In this document: piece after piece, positions 8,423-20,293 of the stretch
Position numbering within the stretch: the stretch's first letter is position 1
Layout of the letters: the number at the start of each line of letters is the position of its first letter
Source: Acidimicrobiia bacterium
GTDB taxonomy: Bacteria > Actinomycetota > Acidimicrobiia > Acidimicrobiales > Bin134
Length of the DNA: 64,000 bases
Assembly: GCA_022819825.1 (NCBI GenBank)
Contig: JAJEGM010000053.1
Location: forward strand, 191,722-255,721
Direction of reading: 5' to 3'
Notes under the pieces: model-generated
The model's database searches: none
The model's input: only the letters and a program-made list of their open reading frames with translations
What the model was told of the DNA's origin: nothing
Made by a program: the position numbers and the translations under genes

Positions 8423-9883
8423 CTAGCGGAGCTGTTGGGCGGTTGGAACCAGAGGAGTGGGCAGCAGAGTGTCGCCGGTGAGGTATTCGTCGACCGCGGC
8501 GGCGCAGGCTCGGCCTTCGGCGATAGCCCACACTATGAGGCTCTGGCCTCGGCCGATGTCGCCGGCCACGAACACGCCGGGAACGGTGCTCATCCAGTTG
8601 TCGTCGCGGGCCACATTGCCCCGGTCGGTGAGCCCCACCCCGAGGTCGTCAAGCAGACCGCCGGTCTCGGGGCCGACGAAACCGAGGGCCAATAGCACCA
8701 GATCGGCCCGAAACGCCCGCTCGGTGCCCTCGATGGGATTGAAGCTCATCCGCCCGCCCTCGAACGACTGCTCTACATCCACCGTGTGCAATGCCTCCAC
8801 TTTGCCGCCCGATCCGGTGAACTCCACGGTGTTGATGGCATAGATCTGGGTGCCGCCCTCTTCATGGGCCGACGACGACCGGTACATGAGCGGCCACGTG
8901 GGCCACGGGGTGGAGTCGTCCCGCTCGTCGGGCGGCCGGGGCAAGATCTCGAACTGGTGGATGGAGGCTGTCCCGTGGCGGTGAGCAGTCCCCAGGCAGT
9001 CGGCACCGGTGTCACCCCCGCCGATGATGATCACGTGCTTGCCCTCCGCCGAGAACGGGTGCTCTTCCAGATCACCCTCCTGCACCCGGTTGGCCGGGGG
9101 CAGGTACTCCATGGCCTGATAGATACCCTCGAGCTCCCGGCCTGGGATGGGCAAATCCCGCCACTTGGTGGCCCCACCGGCCAGTACCACCGCGTCGTAC
9201 TGCTCAGTCAGGTCGGCCGCGCTGATGTCGACCCCGACGTTCACCTCTGTTCTGAATACCGTTCCCTCGGCCTCCATCTGGGCCAGCCGGAGGTCGAGAT
9301 GGCGCTTTTCCATCTTGAATTCGGGGATGCCGTAGCGCAACAACCCGCCGATGCGATCGGCCCGCTCGAATACCACCACATCGTGGCCTGCCCGGGTGAG
9401 CTGCTGGGCCGCGGCCAGCCCCGCTGGCCCCGACCCCACCACCGCGACCGAGCGGCCAGTACGGTCGTCGCACACCACCGGGGTGATCCACCCCTCCTCC
9501 CAAGCTCGGTCCACGATCTCCACCTCGACCTGCTTGATCGTCACCGGGTCTTCGTTGATCCCTAACACGCACGCGGCTTCGCACGGCGCCGGGCAGAGCC
9601 GCCCGGTGAACTCGGGGAAATTATTGGTGGCGTGAAGCCGTTCGATGGCCTCCCGCCAGTGGTCCCTATAGACGAGGTCGTTCCAGTCGGGGATCAGGTT
9701 GCCCAGAGGACATCCGTTGTTGCAGAACGGAATCCCGCAGTCCATGCAGCGCGAGGCCTGAGTGCGCACCGACTCGGCATCGAAGTCCCGGTAGACCTCG
9801 TTCCAGTCTTTGATGCGCACCGGTACCGCTCGGCGAACGGGCAGCTCCCGACCATGCTTGATGAACCCCCGGATGTCACCCAT
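8423..9883 (-). CDS. gltD: glutamate synthase small subunit
   Basis: [33 protein letters not shown] GxGxxG motifs. Confidence 0.95.
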   Translation of the reverse strand: MGDIRGFIKHGRELPVRRAVPVRIKDWNEVYRDFDAESVRTQASRCMDCGIPFCNNGCPLGNLIPDWNDLVYRDHWREAIERLHATNNFPEFTGRLCPAPCEAACVLGINEDPVTIKQVEVEIVDRAWEEGWITPVVCDDRTGRSVAVVGSGPAGLAAAQQLTRAGHDVVVFERADRIGGLLRYGIPEFKMEKRHLDLRLAQMEAEGTVFRTEVNVGVDISAADLTEQYDAVVLAGGATKWRDLPIPGRELEGIYQAMEYLPPANRVQEGDLEEHPFSAEGKHVIIIGGGDTGADCLGTAHRHGTASIHQFEILPRPPDERDDSTPWPTWPLMYRSSSAHEEGGTQIYAINTVEFTGSGGKVEALHTVDVEQSFEGGRMSFNPIEGTERAFRADLVLLALGFVGPETGGLLDDLGVGLTDRGNVARDDNWMSTVPGVFVAGDIGRGQSLIVWAIAEGRACAAAVDEYLTGDTLLPTPLVPTAQQLR

Positions 9884-12800
9884 GGGCGGCCGCCATGATG
9901 GCTGCTTCGGCGTCGGTGCCGGTCCGCTCGGCCTCGGCCAGCGCGGCGAGCACCCGCTTGTAATCCTTGGGCATCACCTTCACGAAGCGATCAGCCTCGG
10001 TGGCCCAGTTGGCCAATATCCGCTCGGCCACGGCCGAGTCCGTGTTCAACATGTGCTGGCTGATGCGGTCCCGCAGCCACTCCCGGTCACCGTCGTCGGG
10101 CGTCTCCAAGTACACCATCTCTGGGTTCACCTTGGCGGGAAACACCCCGTCAGGGTCGTGTACATAAGCGATTCCGCCCGACATGCCGGCACCGAAGTTC
10201 CTGCCCGTGGGACCGAGCACCACGGCCCGGCCGCCGGTCATGTACTCGCAGCCGTGGTCCCCCACACCCTCCACCACCGCGACGGCACCGGAGTTGCGAA
10301 CGCAGAATCGCTCCCCCACCAGCCCTCGCAGGAAGAGTTCGCCGCTGGTGGCGCCGTAGCCGATCACGTTGCCTGCAATCACGTTTTCCTCGGCAACGAA
10401 CCGGGCCTGCGGATAGGTGGTCACGATGATGCGCCCGCCCGACAGGCCCTTGCCCACATAGTCGTTGGCATCGCCGGTCAGCTTCATGGTGATGCCTCGG
10501 GGCAGAAACGCTCCGAAGCTATTGCCGGCCGACCCGGAGAAGTTGATGCGGATGGTGTCGTCGGGCAAGCCGTCGGCTCCCCATTTGGACGTCACCTGAT
10601 GGCCGAGCATGGTGCCCACTGTCCGGTTCACGTTGCCGATGGGAAGGTCAATCTCCACCGGGAGGCCGTCTTCCAAGGCGGACTCGGCCATCAATATGAG
10701 CTGCTGGTCGAGGGCGCGATCGAGGCCGTGGTCCTGAGGCTGCGTGCAGTGCCGGTCGGCCTCAGGATCAATGTCAGGGGCATACAGGATGGGCGACAGG
10801 TCAAGCCCCGACGCCTTCCAGTGGTCCACCGCGTCGCTCACGTCCAAGCACTCCACCCGCCCGATAGCTTCCGCCAGGGTGCGGAACCCCAGCATGGCCA
10901 ATAGCTCGCGCACCTCCTCGGCGATGTACTCCATGAAGTTGATGACGAACTCCGGTTCGCCGGTGAACTTCTTGCGCAGCTCCGGATCCTGGGTGGCCAC
11001 CCCCACCGGACAGGTGTCCAGATGGCAGACCCGCATCATCACACACCCCGCAACCACCAAGGGCGCGGTGGCGAACCCGAATTCCTCGGCCCCTAGCAGC
11101 GCCGCGATCATCACATCTCGGCCGGTCTTGAGCTGGCCGTCGGTCTGCACCACGATCCGGTCCCGCAGCCGGTTCAGCAACAGTGTCTGCTGGGTCTCCG
11201 CCAACCCCAGCTCCCACGGGGTGCCAGCGTGCTTGATGGAGGTCAACGGCGAGGCTCCGGTGCCCCCGTCGTGACCCGAGATGAGCACCACATCGGCGTG
11301 GGCTTTGGACACCCCAGCGGCCACCGTGCCCACTCCCAGTTCCGACACCAGCTTCACGTGGATGCGGGCTTCTGGGTTGGCGTTCTTCAGGTCGTGGATG
11401 AGTTGGGCCAGATCCTCGATCGAATAGATGTCGTGATGCGGGGGCGGCGAGATCAGCCCCACGCCGGGGGTGGAGTAGCGGACCTCGGCGATCCAGGGCC
11501 ACACCTTGTGGCCCGGAAGCTGGCCGCCCTCGCCCGGCTTGGCCCCCTGAGCCATCTTGATCTGGATGTCGTCGCTGTTCACCAGGTATTCGCTGGTCAC
11601 CCCGAACCGCCCCGACGCGGCCTGCTTGATGGCCGAGCGGCGCAGATCGCCATTGGGGTCGGGCACATAGCGGGCGGGGTCTTCGCCCCCCTCGCCGGTG
11701 TTCGACTTGCCGCCGATGCGGTTCATGGCGATGGCCAGGGTCTCGTGGGCCTCGGCGGAGATCGATCCGTATGACATGGCCCCGGTGGAGAACCGGGTGA
11801 CGATGCTGGAAACCGGTTCCACCTCTTCGATGGGAATCGGCTCTCGCCGTCCAGTTCGGAATCGGAACAGCCCTCGCAGAGTGGCCAGGCGCTCCGACTG
11901 GGTGTCTACTTTCTCGGTGTACTGCTTGAAGATGTCGTAGCGGCCTTCTCGGGTGGCGTGCTGGAGCTTGAACACCGTCTCGGGGTTGAACAGGTGGTAC
12001 TCACCCTCCCGGCGCCACTGGTACTCCCCTCCTCCTTCCAGGGTGCGGTGGGCCCGTTCATCGGGGTTCTCCGGGTAGGCGATGCGGTGGCGAAGCCGCA
12101 CCTCCTCGGCAAGCTGGGGGAAGCCGATGCCGCCTAGGCGGCTGACCGTGCCAGTGAAGCACTCCTGGATGATGGGGTGCCCCAGGCCGATGGCCTCGAA
12201 GATCTGGGCCCCCACATACGACTTCACCGTGGAGATGCCCATCTTGGACATAACCTTCAGCACACCCTTGTCACATGCCTTGATGTAGTTGCGATGGGCC
12301 AGCGCCTTGTCGTCGTCGGGCAAGAAGCCGCACAGACCCTCGTCGATCATCTGGTCGATGGTCTCGAATGCCAGATAGGGGTTGACCGCGGTTGCCCCGT
12401 ACGCCAGCAGCAGGCAGATGTGGTGTACCTCGCGGGCATCGCCGGTTTCCACCACCAAGCCCACCCGGGTCCGGGTCTTCTCCCGAATCAGGTGGTGATG
12501 TACCGCCGCGGTGGCCAGCAATGAGGGGATTGGGGCCGAATCGAGACTGGCCCCCCGGTCGGACAGCACGATGATGCTCTTGCCCGCATCAATGGCTCGG
12601 CTCACCTGCTCCCGGATGCGCTGGATGGCGATCCGCAGCCCCTGCCCACCATCGTCCACCGCATACAGGCAGGGAACTACCTCAGTGGACCAATGGCTGT
12701 GGCCTCCGGGCCCGTCCACCTCCACCAGGTTGGCCAACTGCTGGTCGGTGATCACCGGGTGGGGGGTGAAGATCTGGCGGCATGATTCGGGCCGGGGATC

Positions 12801-14495
12801 GAGCAAATTCCCCTCGGGGCCGAGCCATCCACAGGTGGCGGTGATGATCTCCTCCCGGATGGCGTCCAGCGGTGGGTTGGTCACCTGGGCGAACAATTGC
12901 TGGAAGTAGTCGTACAGCAAACGGGACCGGTTGGAGAGAACAGCCACCGGGGTATCAGTGCCCATCGACCCCAGCGCCTCTTTGCCGTCGCGGGCCATGG
13001 GGGCCAGCAGGATCTTGAGCTCTTCATGGGTGTAGCCGAACATCTGTTGGCGAACCACCAGCGGGGTGTCGTCCGGCTCGGGCCGCGGGCGGTCGACCAG
13101 ATCGTCGAGATCCACTTGGTTGTCGGCCAACCACTGCCCATAGGGGTGGGCCGAGGCCAACCGCTCCTTGATCTCGGTGTCCCGTACGATGCGACCCTCA
13201 GAGGTGTCGATCAAGAACATGCGGCCCGGCTGCAAGCGGCCCTTCTCCACGATGGCCGCCGGGTCCACGTCCATCACCCCGACTTCCGACGCCATGATCA
13301 CCAGATCGTCGTCGGTCACCCAATACCGGGAGGGGCGCAGGCCGTTGCGGTCGAGCACCGCGCCAATAAGCGTGCCATCGCTGAACACGATGTCGGCGGG
13401 ACCGTCCCACGGCTCCATCAGCGAGGCGTAGTAGCGGTAGAAGGCCCGCAGCTCTGGCGCCATCGACTCATGGTTCTCCCACGGCTCGGGGATCATCATG
13501 AGCACCGCCTGAGGCAGCGAGTAGCCGCCCATGTACAGCAGCTCCAGCACCTGGTCGAAGCTGGCGGTGTCGCTCACCCCCTCGGCGCACACCGGGAATA
13601 GCCGCTCCAAGTCGCCAGGGAGGTGGGGCGAGCTCAACAGCGCCTCACGGGTCCGCATCCAGTTGCGGTTGCCCTGCACGGTGTTTATCTCGCCGTTGTG
13701 GGAGATGAAGCGGTAAGGGTGGGCCAGCGGCCAGGACGGAAAAGTGTTGGTGGAGAACCGGGAATGGATCATGGCCAGGGCACTGGTCACCCGGGTGTCG
13801 CTCAGATCGGAGTAGAACTCTCCGAGCTGAGGGGTGGTGAGCATGCCCTTGTAGACGATGGTCCGGTTGGAGAGGCTGGCAAAGTAGCCATAGGTCAGCT
13901 TGCGGGTTTTCGACCCCAGTGCCCCAGTATCGGCCTGGTCATCGGTCTCATAGGCGACCTCGTTGCGAATGCGGGTTCGCACGATGTAGGCCCGCCGCAA
14001 GAGTGCATCGGCATCGAGCCCGTCGCCAGAGTAGAACGGCTGCCAGAACGAGGGCATGGTGGCCAGCGCCTGCGCCCCCAGCTCGTCGGGACAGGTGGGC
14101 ACCTCCCGCCATCCCAGGGGAGTCAGCCCCTCGTCGACAGCGATGGCGTCCATGGCCGCTCGGGCATGGGTCGCGGCCTCGGGGGTGTCGGGGAGGAAAC
14201 CGATGCCGGTGGCGTAGTGTCCCGCCGGCGGCAGATCGAAGTCGCACACCTGGCGGTAGAAGTCGTCGGGCACCTGAATCAGCAATCCCGCGCCGTCGCC
14301 GGTGTTCGCTTCCGCGCCCAGCGCCCCCCGGTGTTGGAGGTTGCACAGCGCCCCGTAGCCCACCGACACAATCTCGTGTCGCGGCCGGCCCTTCAGGTCC
14401 ACCAGAAAGCCCACCCCGCAGCCGTCGTGCTCGTTTCGGGGGTCGTAAAGCCCCTGGGGGTGTGGCAGACCGGGAGGCTGCGGCCAGTTCCTCAT
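9876..14495 (-). CDS. gltB: glutamate synthase large subunit
   Basis: 1539 aa; [41 protein letters not shown]. Confidence 0.97.
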   Translation of the reverse strand: MRNWPQPPGLPHPQGLYDPRNEHDGCGVGFLVDLKGRPRHEIVSVGYGALCNLQHRGALGAEANTGDGAGLLIQVPDDFYRQVCDFDLPPAGHYATGIGFLPDTPEAATHARAAMDAIAVDEGLTPLGWREVPTCPDELGAQALATMPSFWQPFYSGDGLDADALLRRAYIVRTRIRNEVAYETDDQADTGALGSKTRKLTYGYFASLSNRTIVYKGMLTTPQLGEFYSDLSDTRVTSALAMIHSRFSTNTFPSWPLAHPYRFISHNGEINTVQGNRNWMRTREALLSSPHLPGDLERLFPVCAEGVSDTASFDQVLELLYMGGYSLPQAVLMMIPEPWENHESMAPELRAFYRYYASLMEPWDGPADIVFSDGTLIGAVLDRNGLRPSRYWVTDDDLVIMASEVGVMDVDPAAIVEKGRLQPGRMFLIDTSEGRIVRDTEIKERLASAHPYGQWLADNQVDLDDLVDRPRPEPDDTPLVVRQQMFGYTHEELKILLAPMARDGKEALGSMGTDTPVAVLSNRSRLLYDYFQQLFAQVTNPPLDAIREEIITATCGWLGPEGNLLDPRPESCRQIFTPHPVITDQQLANLVEVDGPGGHSHWSTEVVPCLYAVDDGGQGLRIAIQRIREQVSRAIDAGKSIIVLSDRGASLDSAPIPSLLATAAVHHHLIREKTRTRVGLVVETGDAREVHHICLLLAYGATAVNPYLAFETIDQMIDEGLCGFLPDDDKALAHRNYIKACDKGVLKVMSKMGISTVKSYVGAQIFEAIGLGHPIIQECFTGTVSRLGGIGFPQLAEEVRLRHRIAYPENPDERAHRTLEGGGEYQWRREGEYHLFNPETVFKLQHATREGRYDIFKQYTEKVDTQSERLATLRGLFRFRTGRREPIPIEEVEPVSSIVTRFSTGAMSYGSISAEAHETLAIAMNRIGGKSNTGEGGEDPARYVPDPNGDLRRSAIKQAASGRFGVTSEYLVNSDDIQIKMAQGAKPGEGGQLPGHKVWPWIAEVRYSTPGVGLISPPPHHDIYSIEDLAQLIHDLKNANPEARIHVKLVSELGVGTVAAGVSKAHADVVLISGHDGGTGASPLTSIKHAGTPWELGLAETQQTLLLNRLRDRIVVQTDGQLKTGRDVMIAALLGAEEFGFATAPLVVAGCVMMRVCHLDTCPVGVATQDPELRKKFTGEPEFVINFMEYIAEEVRELLAMLGFRTLAEAIGRVECLDVSDAVDHWKASGLDLSPILYAPDIDPEADRHCTQPQDHGLDRALDQQLILMAESALEDGLPVEIDLPIGNVNRTVGTMLGHQVTSKWGADGLPDDTIRINFSGSAGNSFGAFLPRGITMKLTGDANDYVGKGLSGGRIIVTTYPQARFVAEENVIAGNVIGYGATSGELFLRGLVGERFCVRNSGAVAVVEGVGDHGCEYMTGGRAVVLGPTGRNFGAGMSGGIAYVHDPDGVFPAKVNPEMVYLETPDDGDREWLRDRISQHMLNTDSAVAERILANWATEADRFVKVMPKDYKRVLAALAEAERTGTDAEAAIMAAAHG

Positions 14496-14670
14496 TGCGT
14501 CCTTTCCAGCGTGTTTGCGGTGCGCGCCGAGACGACATTGGCCAGCGGCAGGGCTGCAATTTTACCGCCGCAACCCGGCCCTCTACCAAGTCTGTTCTGC
14601 TCGGGAGACTCCCAGGAGGCATGATTACAGGGTGGAATCGTCTGTTGATGATGAGGCTGGAGTGGCTGGA

Positions 14671-15924
14671 GTGAACGAAATCAGCGGCATTGACGGCTTG
14701 CTTCACTTCATCGACGCCTGTCCGACGCCTTTCCACGTGGTCGATCGAGCGGCCGATGTCCTGAGGGCTTCAGGGTTCACCGAAATGGACGAAGCCGACG
14801 AATGGCCTGACGCCGTCGGCAGCCGCTACGTGCGCCGAGGCGGCAGCCTGGTGGCTTGGCGGCACCAGACCAGCGATGCCGGCTTTCGAATCATCGGCGC
14901 CCACACCGACAGCCCTAACTTGCGCATCACTGCCCAGCCCGACACCAGTCAGGCCGGTTATCGGCAACTCGGCGTGGAAGTGTACGGGGGCGCGTTGCTC
15001 AATAGCTGGCTGGATCGCGATCTTGGGGTGGCCGGTCGAGTAGCCACTCCAACGGGCACACGGCTGTTCTGTATCAATCGGCCCGTGCTCCGAGTGCCCC
15101 AACTCGCCATCCACCTCGACCGGGAGGTCAACCAAAAGGGGCTGCTGCTCAATCCCCAGACCCACATCGTGCCCGTATGGGGGCTGGGGCTGCGCACCCC
15201 CGGCGAATTCGCCTTGACGGCGGCCGAGGCGGCCGGTGTCGATGCCGATGAGGTGCTGGCCTGGGATGCGATGCTCCACGACCTCACTCCATCGGTGATC
15301 GGCGGCATCGACGGCGAGTTCATCTATGCTCCTCGCATCGACAACCAGGTGTCGTGCTGGGCCGGTCTCCAGGCCCTGATCGACGCCCCGGCCGACTCGC
15401 CTCCCAGCGCAGTGCTGTGCCTTTTCGACCACGAAGAGGTCGGCAGCACCTCAGCACAGGGGGCCGCCTCCACCCTGCTGCCCGCCGTGTTGGAGCGAAT
15501 TGTCGGCAGCCGCGGCGCGCTGCATCCCGCGCTGGCCCGGTCGCTGTGTGTGTCGGCTGACGGGGCTCACGCCACCCACCCCAACTATCCCGAGCGCCAT
15601 GAGCCCGACCATCACATAGCCATGGGCGATGGACCGGTGATCAAGCGCAATGCCAATCAGCGCTACGCCACCGACGCGGTGGGTGAGGCCGCATTCGCCG
15701 CGGCGTGCGAGAAGGCCGGAGTGGGCCACCAACTCTACGTCCACCGCGGCGACATGCCCTGCGGCAGCACGATCGGCCCGTTCGCGGCCTCAACTACCGG
15801 GGTGACCACCATCGACGTTGGCGTAGCCCAGCTCTCTATGCACTCTGCCCGTGAGATGTGCGGTGCCCAGGATCCCGTGGACTTCGCGCTGGCCCTCAGC
15901 GCGTTTCTCAACGCCGCAGGTTGA
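14671..15924 (+). CDS. apeB: M18 family aminopeptidase
   Basis: FIDACPTPFHVV, GAHTDSPNLRI, FDHEEVGS, MPCGSTIGP, HSAREMCG. Confidence 0.92.
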   Translation: MNEISGIDGLLHFIDACPTPFHVVDRAADVLRASGFTEMDEADEWPDAVGSRYVRRGGSLVAWRHQTSDAGFRIIGAHTDSPNLRITAQPDTSQAGYRQLGVEVYGGALLNSWLDRDLGVAGRVATPTGTRLFCINRPVLRVPQLAIHLDREVNQKGLLLNPQTHIVPVWGLGLRTPGEFALTAAEAAGVDADEVLAWDAMLHDLTPSVIGGIDGEFIYAPRIDNQVSCWAGLQALIDAPADSPPSAVLCLFDHEEVGSTSAQGAASTLLPAVLERIVGSRGALHPALARSLCVSADGAHATHPNYPERHEPDHHIAMGDGPVIKRNANQRYATDAVGEAAFAAACEKAGVGHQLYVHRGDMPCGSTIGPFAASTTGVTTIDVGVAQLSMHSAREMCGAQDPVDFALALSAFLNAAG

Positions 15925-17488
15925 CTCGGGTCAGCCGACGGGTTCGCTCGTAGGCCGACACCACCACCAAGAAGACGGCGAAGAACTCCAAGCGGCCAAT
16001 GAGCATCATCGACATCAGCACCGCCCGGGCCGGACGGGAAAACACCAAGTAGTTGGAGGTGGGCCCGGCGTCGCCCAAGGCGGGTCCCATATTGCTCAAT
16101 GCACTGATAGCCGCAGACGAGGAGGTGATCAGGTCTTGACCCAACGCGGCCAGCACCAAAGTGGCCACAAGCGCTGACAACGCGTAGAGGGCCACCAGCC
16201 CCGCCACCCGCTGGAGTATCGGCTCCGACACCACCATTTGGCCGAGCTTCACCCGTGCCACCACCCTGGGATGCTTCACTCGCAGCAGCCCGACTCGCAT
16301 GTATTTCGCCATCACTTGGGCCCGCAACACCTTCAGGCCCCCGGCGGTGCTCCCGGTCATGCCCCCCATCACCATGAGGGGCAGCAGCAATGCCTGCGCC
16401 CCCGGCGTCCAAGCCGCGAAATCGCCACCCGGATTGGCGCTAGAGGCGTTGCCGAAACCGCCGCTGGTGCCCAGGGTCACCGCGCCGAAGATGCCGTTGC
16501 GGAGACTGTTGGCCAGATCAGACAAGTCGTTCAGCCAGTTCAGCAGGGACGCGAACAACGCGACCGCGAGAATCACAAGGAGATAGGTGCGAAACTCAGA
16601 AGACCGTCCATAGACCCTCGGGTTGCCCGACACCGCCCGCCAGTGGAGGGTGAAGCTCACCCCTCCCACCAGCATCCCAACAATCATCACCGCTTCCACC
16701 GCAATACTGTCGAAGTGGCCGATGGAGTCGTCGTAAGGCGAGAAGCCCCCGGTGCCTGCGCTGGTGAAGGCATGGGCCACTGCGTCGTAGAGGCTCAACC
16801 CGGCGATCATCAGGGCGGCCGCTATCGCGAGGGTGATGCCGCCGTAGAGTGCCCACAGCCTCCGAGCGGTGGAACTCACCCGAGGCGCCAGCCGGTCGGA
16901 CGTGGGACCGGGAGCCTCCGCAGTGATGAGGCTCAGCCCTCCGACCCCCAGGAACGGCAGAATGGTCACCGCCAGCACCACCATGCCCATGCCGCCATAC
17001 CACTGCATGATCTGGCGCCACATGAGCACGCCTCGGCCCGTCCCCTCTATGGGGCTGAGCACGGTAGAGCCAGTGGCGGTGACACCCGACACCGCCTCGA
17101 ACAGGGCAGTGTCGAAGCTACCCAGCTCGCCGGAAAACCACAGCGGTAGCGCGGCGAATAGTGACAATCCGATCCACGTCCATGCTACTGCCGCGAAAAC
17201 CGAGGCCGGGGGCATGTCCTCGTCGAGTCGGGTGAAGGTCACCAACAGCCCCCCTCCAGCAAGCGTGACCAGCGCTCCCATTCCCAGAGCGACCTCATCG
17301 TCCGATACTGACGAACCCCACTCCACCAGGGTGGCCAACAGCATCCCCGGCACCATGAACAGCAGCCCCAGCCCGACCACGAACCCCACTCTGCTTGTCA
17401 CATTCCAGGGTCGGTCCACCAGCAGTTGGGACACGGCCCATTTCACCGCGGCCCTCCCCCGACGGGCGGCCGTCAAGACCGCGGTCAT
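15908..17488 (-). CDS. trkH: TrkH-family potassium uptake protein (copy 1)
   Basis: FEAVSGVTATGSTVL selectivity-type loops; multiple TM. Confidence 0.9.
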   Translation of the reverse strand: MTAVLTAARRGRAAVKWAVSQLLVDRPWNVTSRVGFVVGLGLLFMVPGMLLATLVEWGSSVSDDEVALGMGALVTLAGGGLLVTFTRLDEDMPPASVFAAVAWTWIGLSLFAALPLWFSGELGSFDTALFEAVSGVTATGSTVLSPIEGTGRGVLMWRQIMQWYGGMGMVVLAVTILPFLGVGGLSLITAEAPGPTSDRLAPRVSSTARRLWALYGGITLAIAAALMIAGLSLYDAVAHAFTSAGTGGFSPYDDSIGHFDSIAVEAVMIVGMLVGGVSFTLHWRAVSGNPRVYGRSSEFRTYLLVILAVALFASLLNWLNDLSDLANSLRNGIFGAVTLGTSGGFGNASSANPGGDFAAWTPGAQALLLPLMVMGGMTGSTAGGLKVLRAQVMAKYMRVGLLRVKHPRVVARVKLGQMVVSEPILQRVAGLVALYALSALVATLVLAALGQDLITSSSAAISALSNMGPALGDAGPTSNYLVFSRPARAVLMSMMLIGRLEFFAVFLVVVSAYERTRRLTRVNLRR

Positions 17489-17489
17489 G

Positions 17490-17531
17490 GCCCCAGCCTC
17501 ATCGCCCCGGCCTCATCGTCTCAGCCTCATC
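17490..17531. repeat. 3 x 14-bp tandem repeat at trkH/trkH junction
   Basis: gccccagcctcatc / gccccggcctcatc / gtctcagcctcatc. Confidence 0.9.
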
Positions 17532-18817
17532 CGCTGGACCTCGCCTATACCCCAGCCGATCACCACAACCACCGGGTAGATCGACAGCCGGCCCAAGAAC
17601 ATCAGGGCAATCAACACCCCTCGAGCCGGGGCGGCCAGCACCGTGGCATCGGCAAAACCCGAGAGATCGCCCAAGCCAGGTCCGGCGGTAGCCAGTGCGG
17701 AGATCGACCCCGACACCGCGGTCGGCAGGTCTCCCCCGAGCGAGGCGATGCCGAACACCCCTGAGGCGGCGGCCAGCACCCACAGGATCTGGAAGTTGTG
17801 GACCCGGGTGAGCGAAGCCTCCGAAGCCACCGCTCCCGACACCCTCACCGGCACCACCGCCCGAGGATGGAGTTGCACCACCAGTTCCCGCCGCACGATG
17901 CCCAAAACCTCGATTACCCGTAGTACCCGAAAACCGCCCCCGGCCGAGCCCGCCATCGAGCCCACCCCGATAAGCAAGAGCAGCAGAATTTGGGGCGCGG
18001 CCACCCAATAGCCCCAATCTGCGACTCGGAAACCGGTGGTGCTGATCGACGAGGTGACGACAAAAAACGACTCTCGGATGGTGTCGGCACCCCCGCCGGT
18101 ATCGGTCCACGTCCATGCCGCCACCAGCACCGTCGACCCAACGATCAGGCAGGCGTAGAGCTTGAGCTCGGTCGATCGCCACAAGGCCTGCACTTTCCCC
18201 CGCACCATCCATACCAACGCGGCCACGGACACGCCGGCAAGGGCCATGGCTCCGGCGCCCACCCACTCGATTGCCGCCGAGTCGAAGTGGGCGAATGAGT
18301 CTCGGTAGTTGGCGAATCCTCCGGTGGATGCGGTGGTGAGCCCGAAGGTCGCGGCGTCAAACACGCCCATACCCGCCGCGTAGTAGGCCGCAAACACCAG
18401 GATCGTGAGGCCCATATAGGTCAAGACCACCCGTTGGGTGTTGTGCGACCACGTCCTCGCCAGCACTGCCCGCCGCCCCCGGCCCTCGGCCACCTCGCTC
18501 AGCTGCCGCTGTCCCCCGAAGGCCGGCACCACCACCAAGGCGAGCATCAGGCCGCCCAAGCCGCCCAGCCACTGGGTCAAGGCCCGCCATGTGAGGAGCC
18601 AGGTGGGCAGGGCCTCGGGGTCCACCACAGTGAGAGAGGTAGTGGTAAAGCCAGCCACCGACTCGAAGACGGCGTCGTCCACCCCACTTATCTCTCCCGA
18701 GGCCAGGTACACCACGGTGGAGATCACCACAAGGGAAGCGGCCGTGGCCACGACAGTGGTCAGCACCCTGACTGCGGACCGGTGCCAGGGGAAGCGAACC
18801 CGAGACGGGTCGCTCAT
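17513..18817 (-). CDS. trkH: TrkH-family potassium uptake protein (copy 2)
   Basis: FESVAGFTTTSLTVV, TTASTGGFANY, multiple TM. Confidence 0.9.
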   Translation of the reverse strand: MSDPSRVRFPWHRSAVRVLTTVVATAASLVVISTVVYLASGEISGVDDAVFESVAGFTTTSLTVVDPEALPTWLLTWRALTQWLGGLGGLMLALVVVPAFGGQRQLSEVAEGRGRRAVLARTWSHNTQRVVLTYMGLTILVFAAYYAAGMGVFDAATFGLTTASTGGFANYRDSFAHFDSAAIEWVGAGAMALAGVSVAALVWMVRGKVQALWRSTELKLYACLIVGSTVLVAAWTWTDTGGGADTIRESFFVVTSSISTTGFRVADWGYWVAAPQILLLLLIGVGSMAGSAGGGFRVLRVIEVLGIVRRELVVQLHPRAVVPVRVSGAVASEASLTRVHNFQILWVLAAASGVFGIASLGGDLPTAVSGSISALATAGPGLGDLSGFADATVLAAPARGVLIALMFLGRLSIYPVVVVIGWGIGEVQRMRLRR

Positions 18818-18824
18818 TCCATGC

Positions 18825-18870
18825 TCACCCGAAGAAGCGCTTCACTTCGTCCACGGTGTCCGGCCGCGCA
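18825..18870 (-). pseudogene. 3'-terminal stub of a second trkA copy (ARPDTVDEVKRFFG*)
   Basis: 46 bp matching the trkA 3' end at 18884-18929 with 3 differences, all synonymous third-position. Confidence 0.7.
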
Positions 18871-18883
18871 GGATCATGTCCTA

Positions 18884-20227
18884 TCACCCGAAGAAGCGCT
18901 TGACTTCGTCAACCGTGTCCGGCCGCGCAAAGACCACGATGTGGTCGCGGCTACGGAGCTGGCTGCGACCCCGTCCGATCTGTGCCTTGCCGTCTCGCAC
19001 ATAGGCGCCAACGAGCACGTCCTTGGGCAGACCCAGCTCTCTCACCACGGCCCCATCGGCCTTCGACCCCGCCTTGATCTCAACCTCGATGACCTCGAAG
19101 TCGCCCGACAGGTAGGTGGCCACTTGGGCCACCTCGCCCCGCACATAGCGGAGCACTCCGTTAGCGCTGGCCGTTCGGGGCGACAATGCCACGTCGATGC
19201 CCACATCCCGCAGCAGCGTGCGCAGCGCCAAGTTGTGCAACACGGCGATGGTCCCGCTCGCTCCCATCGACTCGGCATACAGACAGGCCAGGATGTTGGC
19301 GTCGTCTTTGCCGGTGAGAGCGATCACTGCGTCGAATTTGCCGACATCCTCGGATTCCAGCAACTCGGCGTCGGTGATATCGCCGTGGATCACCAGCACT
19401 GCATCCAGTTCCTCACTCAGCGTCTGGGCCCGCTCCAGATTCCGCTCGATGAGCACTACCTCGGCATGGCGCTCACTCAGTCGCCGGGCCAATATCTCGG
19501 CCGTCCGGCCCCCGCCGAGCAGCATCACCCGGCGATGGGTGCCCGGCGCCAGACCCAAGAGCGGCAACAGCGTCGATCGCGCCCGCCGCTTACATACCAC
19601 CCGCAGAAGATCGCCGGGCTCAAGTGTGGTATCGGCCCGGGGAATCTGGGTCTTGCCCTCACGGGTGAGCACGGCCACAAGGAAGTCCCAGTCGGGCTCA
19701 TACTCTTCGGCGATATCGACCAATCGCCGATTAGCCCAGGGTGCGTCGGCGGTGAGCTTCGCCCCCACCACCACAACCTCCCCATCGGCCATCACCGTAA
19801 CGTCGGTGGCCCCCGGATATGACAGGAGGTCCATGATCTCGTGGGCGGTCTCCTCGTCGGGGTCGATGATGGTGTCGGCCTGCATCGCCTCCCGCAGCTC
19901 CCGGGCGTCCTTCTCCCGCAGGTTGCGGGCCTGGATACGGGCGATGGTGCGTCCCACGCCGTGCTGCTTGGCCAGCAAGCAGGCCACCAGGTTCACCTCG
20001 TCGTGGGCGGTGACCGCCACCAGCAGGTCGGCCTTGTTGATGCCCGCCTCGACGAGAACGTGAGGATGGGTGCCGCTCCCCTCCACCGCCAACACGTCCA
20101 GGTCTTCAGCCAGGCTGTGCAGCTTCTTGGCGTTCACCTCCACGACCGACACGGTGTTGCCCTCTTCGCTCAAAATCTGAGCGACGTGGGAACCCACCTC
20201 GCCAGCGCCCACGACCACGATGCGCAC
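18884..20227 (-). CDS. trkA: Trk system potassium uptake protein TrkA (two RCK-N/RCK-C halves)
   Basis: VRIVVVGAGEVGSHVAQILSEEGNTVSVVEV; second VMLLGGGRTAEILA. Confidence 0.92.
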   Translation of the reverse strand: MRIVVVGAGEVGSHVAQILSEEGNTVSVVEVNAKKLHSLAEDLDVLAVEGSGTHPHVLVEAGINKADLLVAVTAHDEVNLVACLLAKQHGVGRTIARIQARNLREKDARELREAMQADTIIDPDEETAHEIMDLLSYPGATDVTVMADGEVVVVGAKLTADAPWANRRLVDIAEEYEPDWDFLVAVLTREGKTQIPRADTTLEPGDLLRVVCKRRARSTLLPLLGLAPGTHRRVMLLGGGRTAEILARRLSERHAEVVLIERNLERAQTLSEELDAVLVIHGDITDAELLESEDVGKFDAVIALTGKDDANILACLYAESMGASGTIAVLHNLALRTLLRDVGIDVALSPRTASANGVLRYVRGEVAQVATYLSGDFEVIEVEIKAGSKADGAVVRELGLPKDVLVGAYVRDGKAQIGRGRSQLRSRDHIVVFARPDTVDEVKRFFG

Positions 20228-20293
20228 TGCTACATCCTTACTGAAAATCCACGAGGGTGCGAGCACTCCCCTGGTTCTGGGGTCGCACGGCGA

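Noticed and set aside
9810-10904. Long plus-strand ORF opposite gltB
   Set aside because: High-GC shadow ORF of a strongly conserved gene
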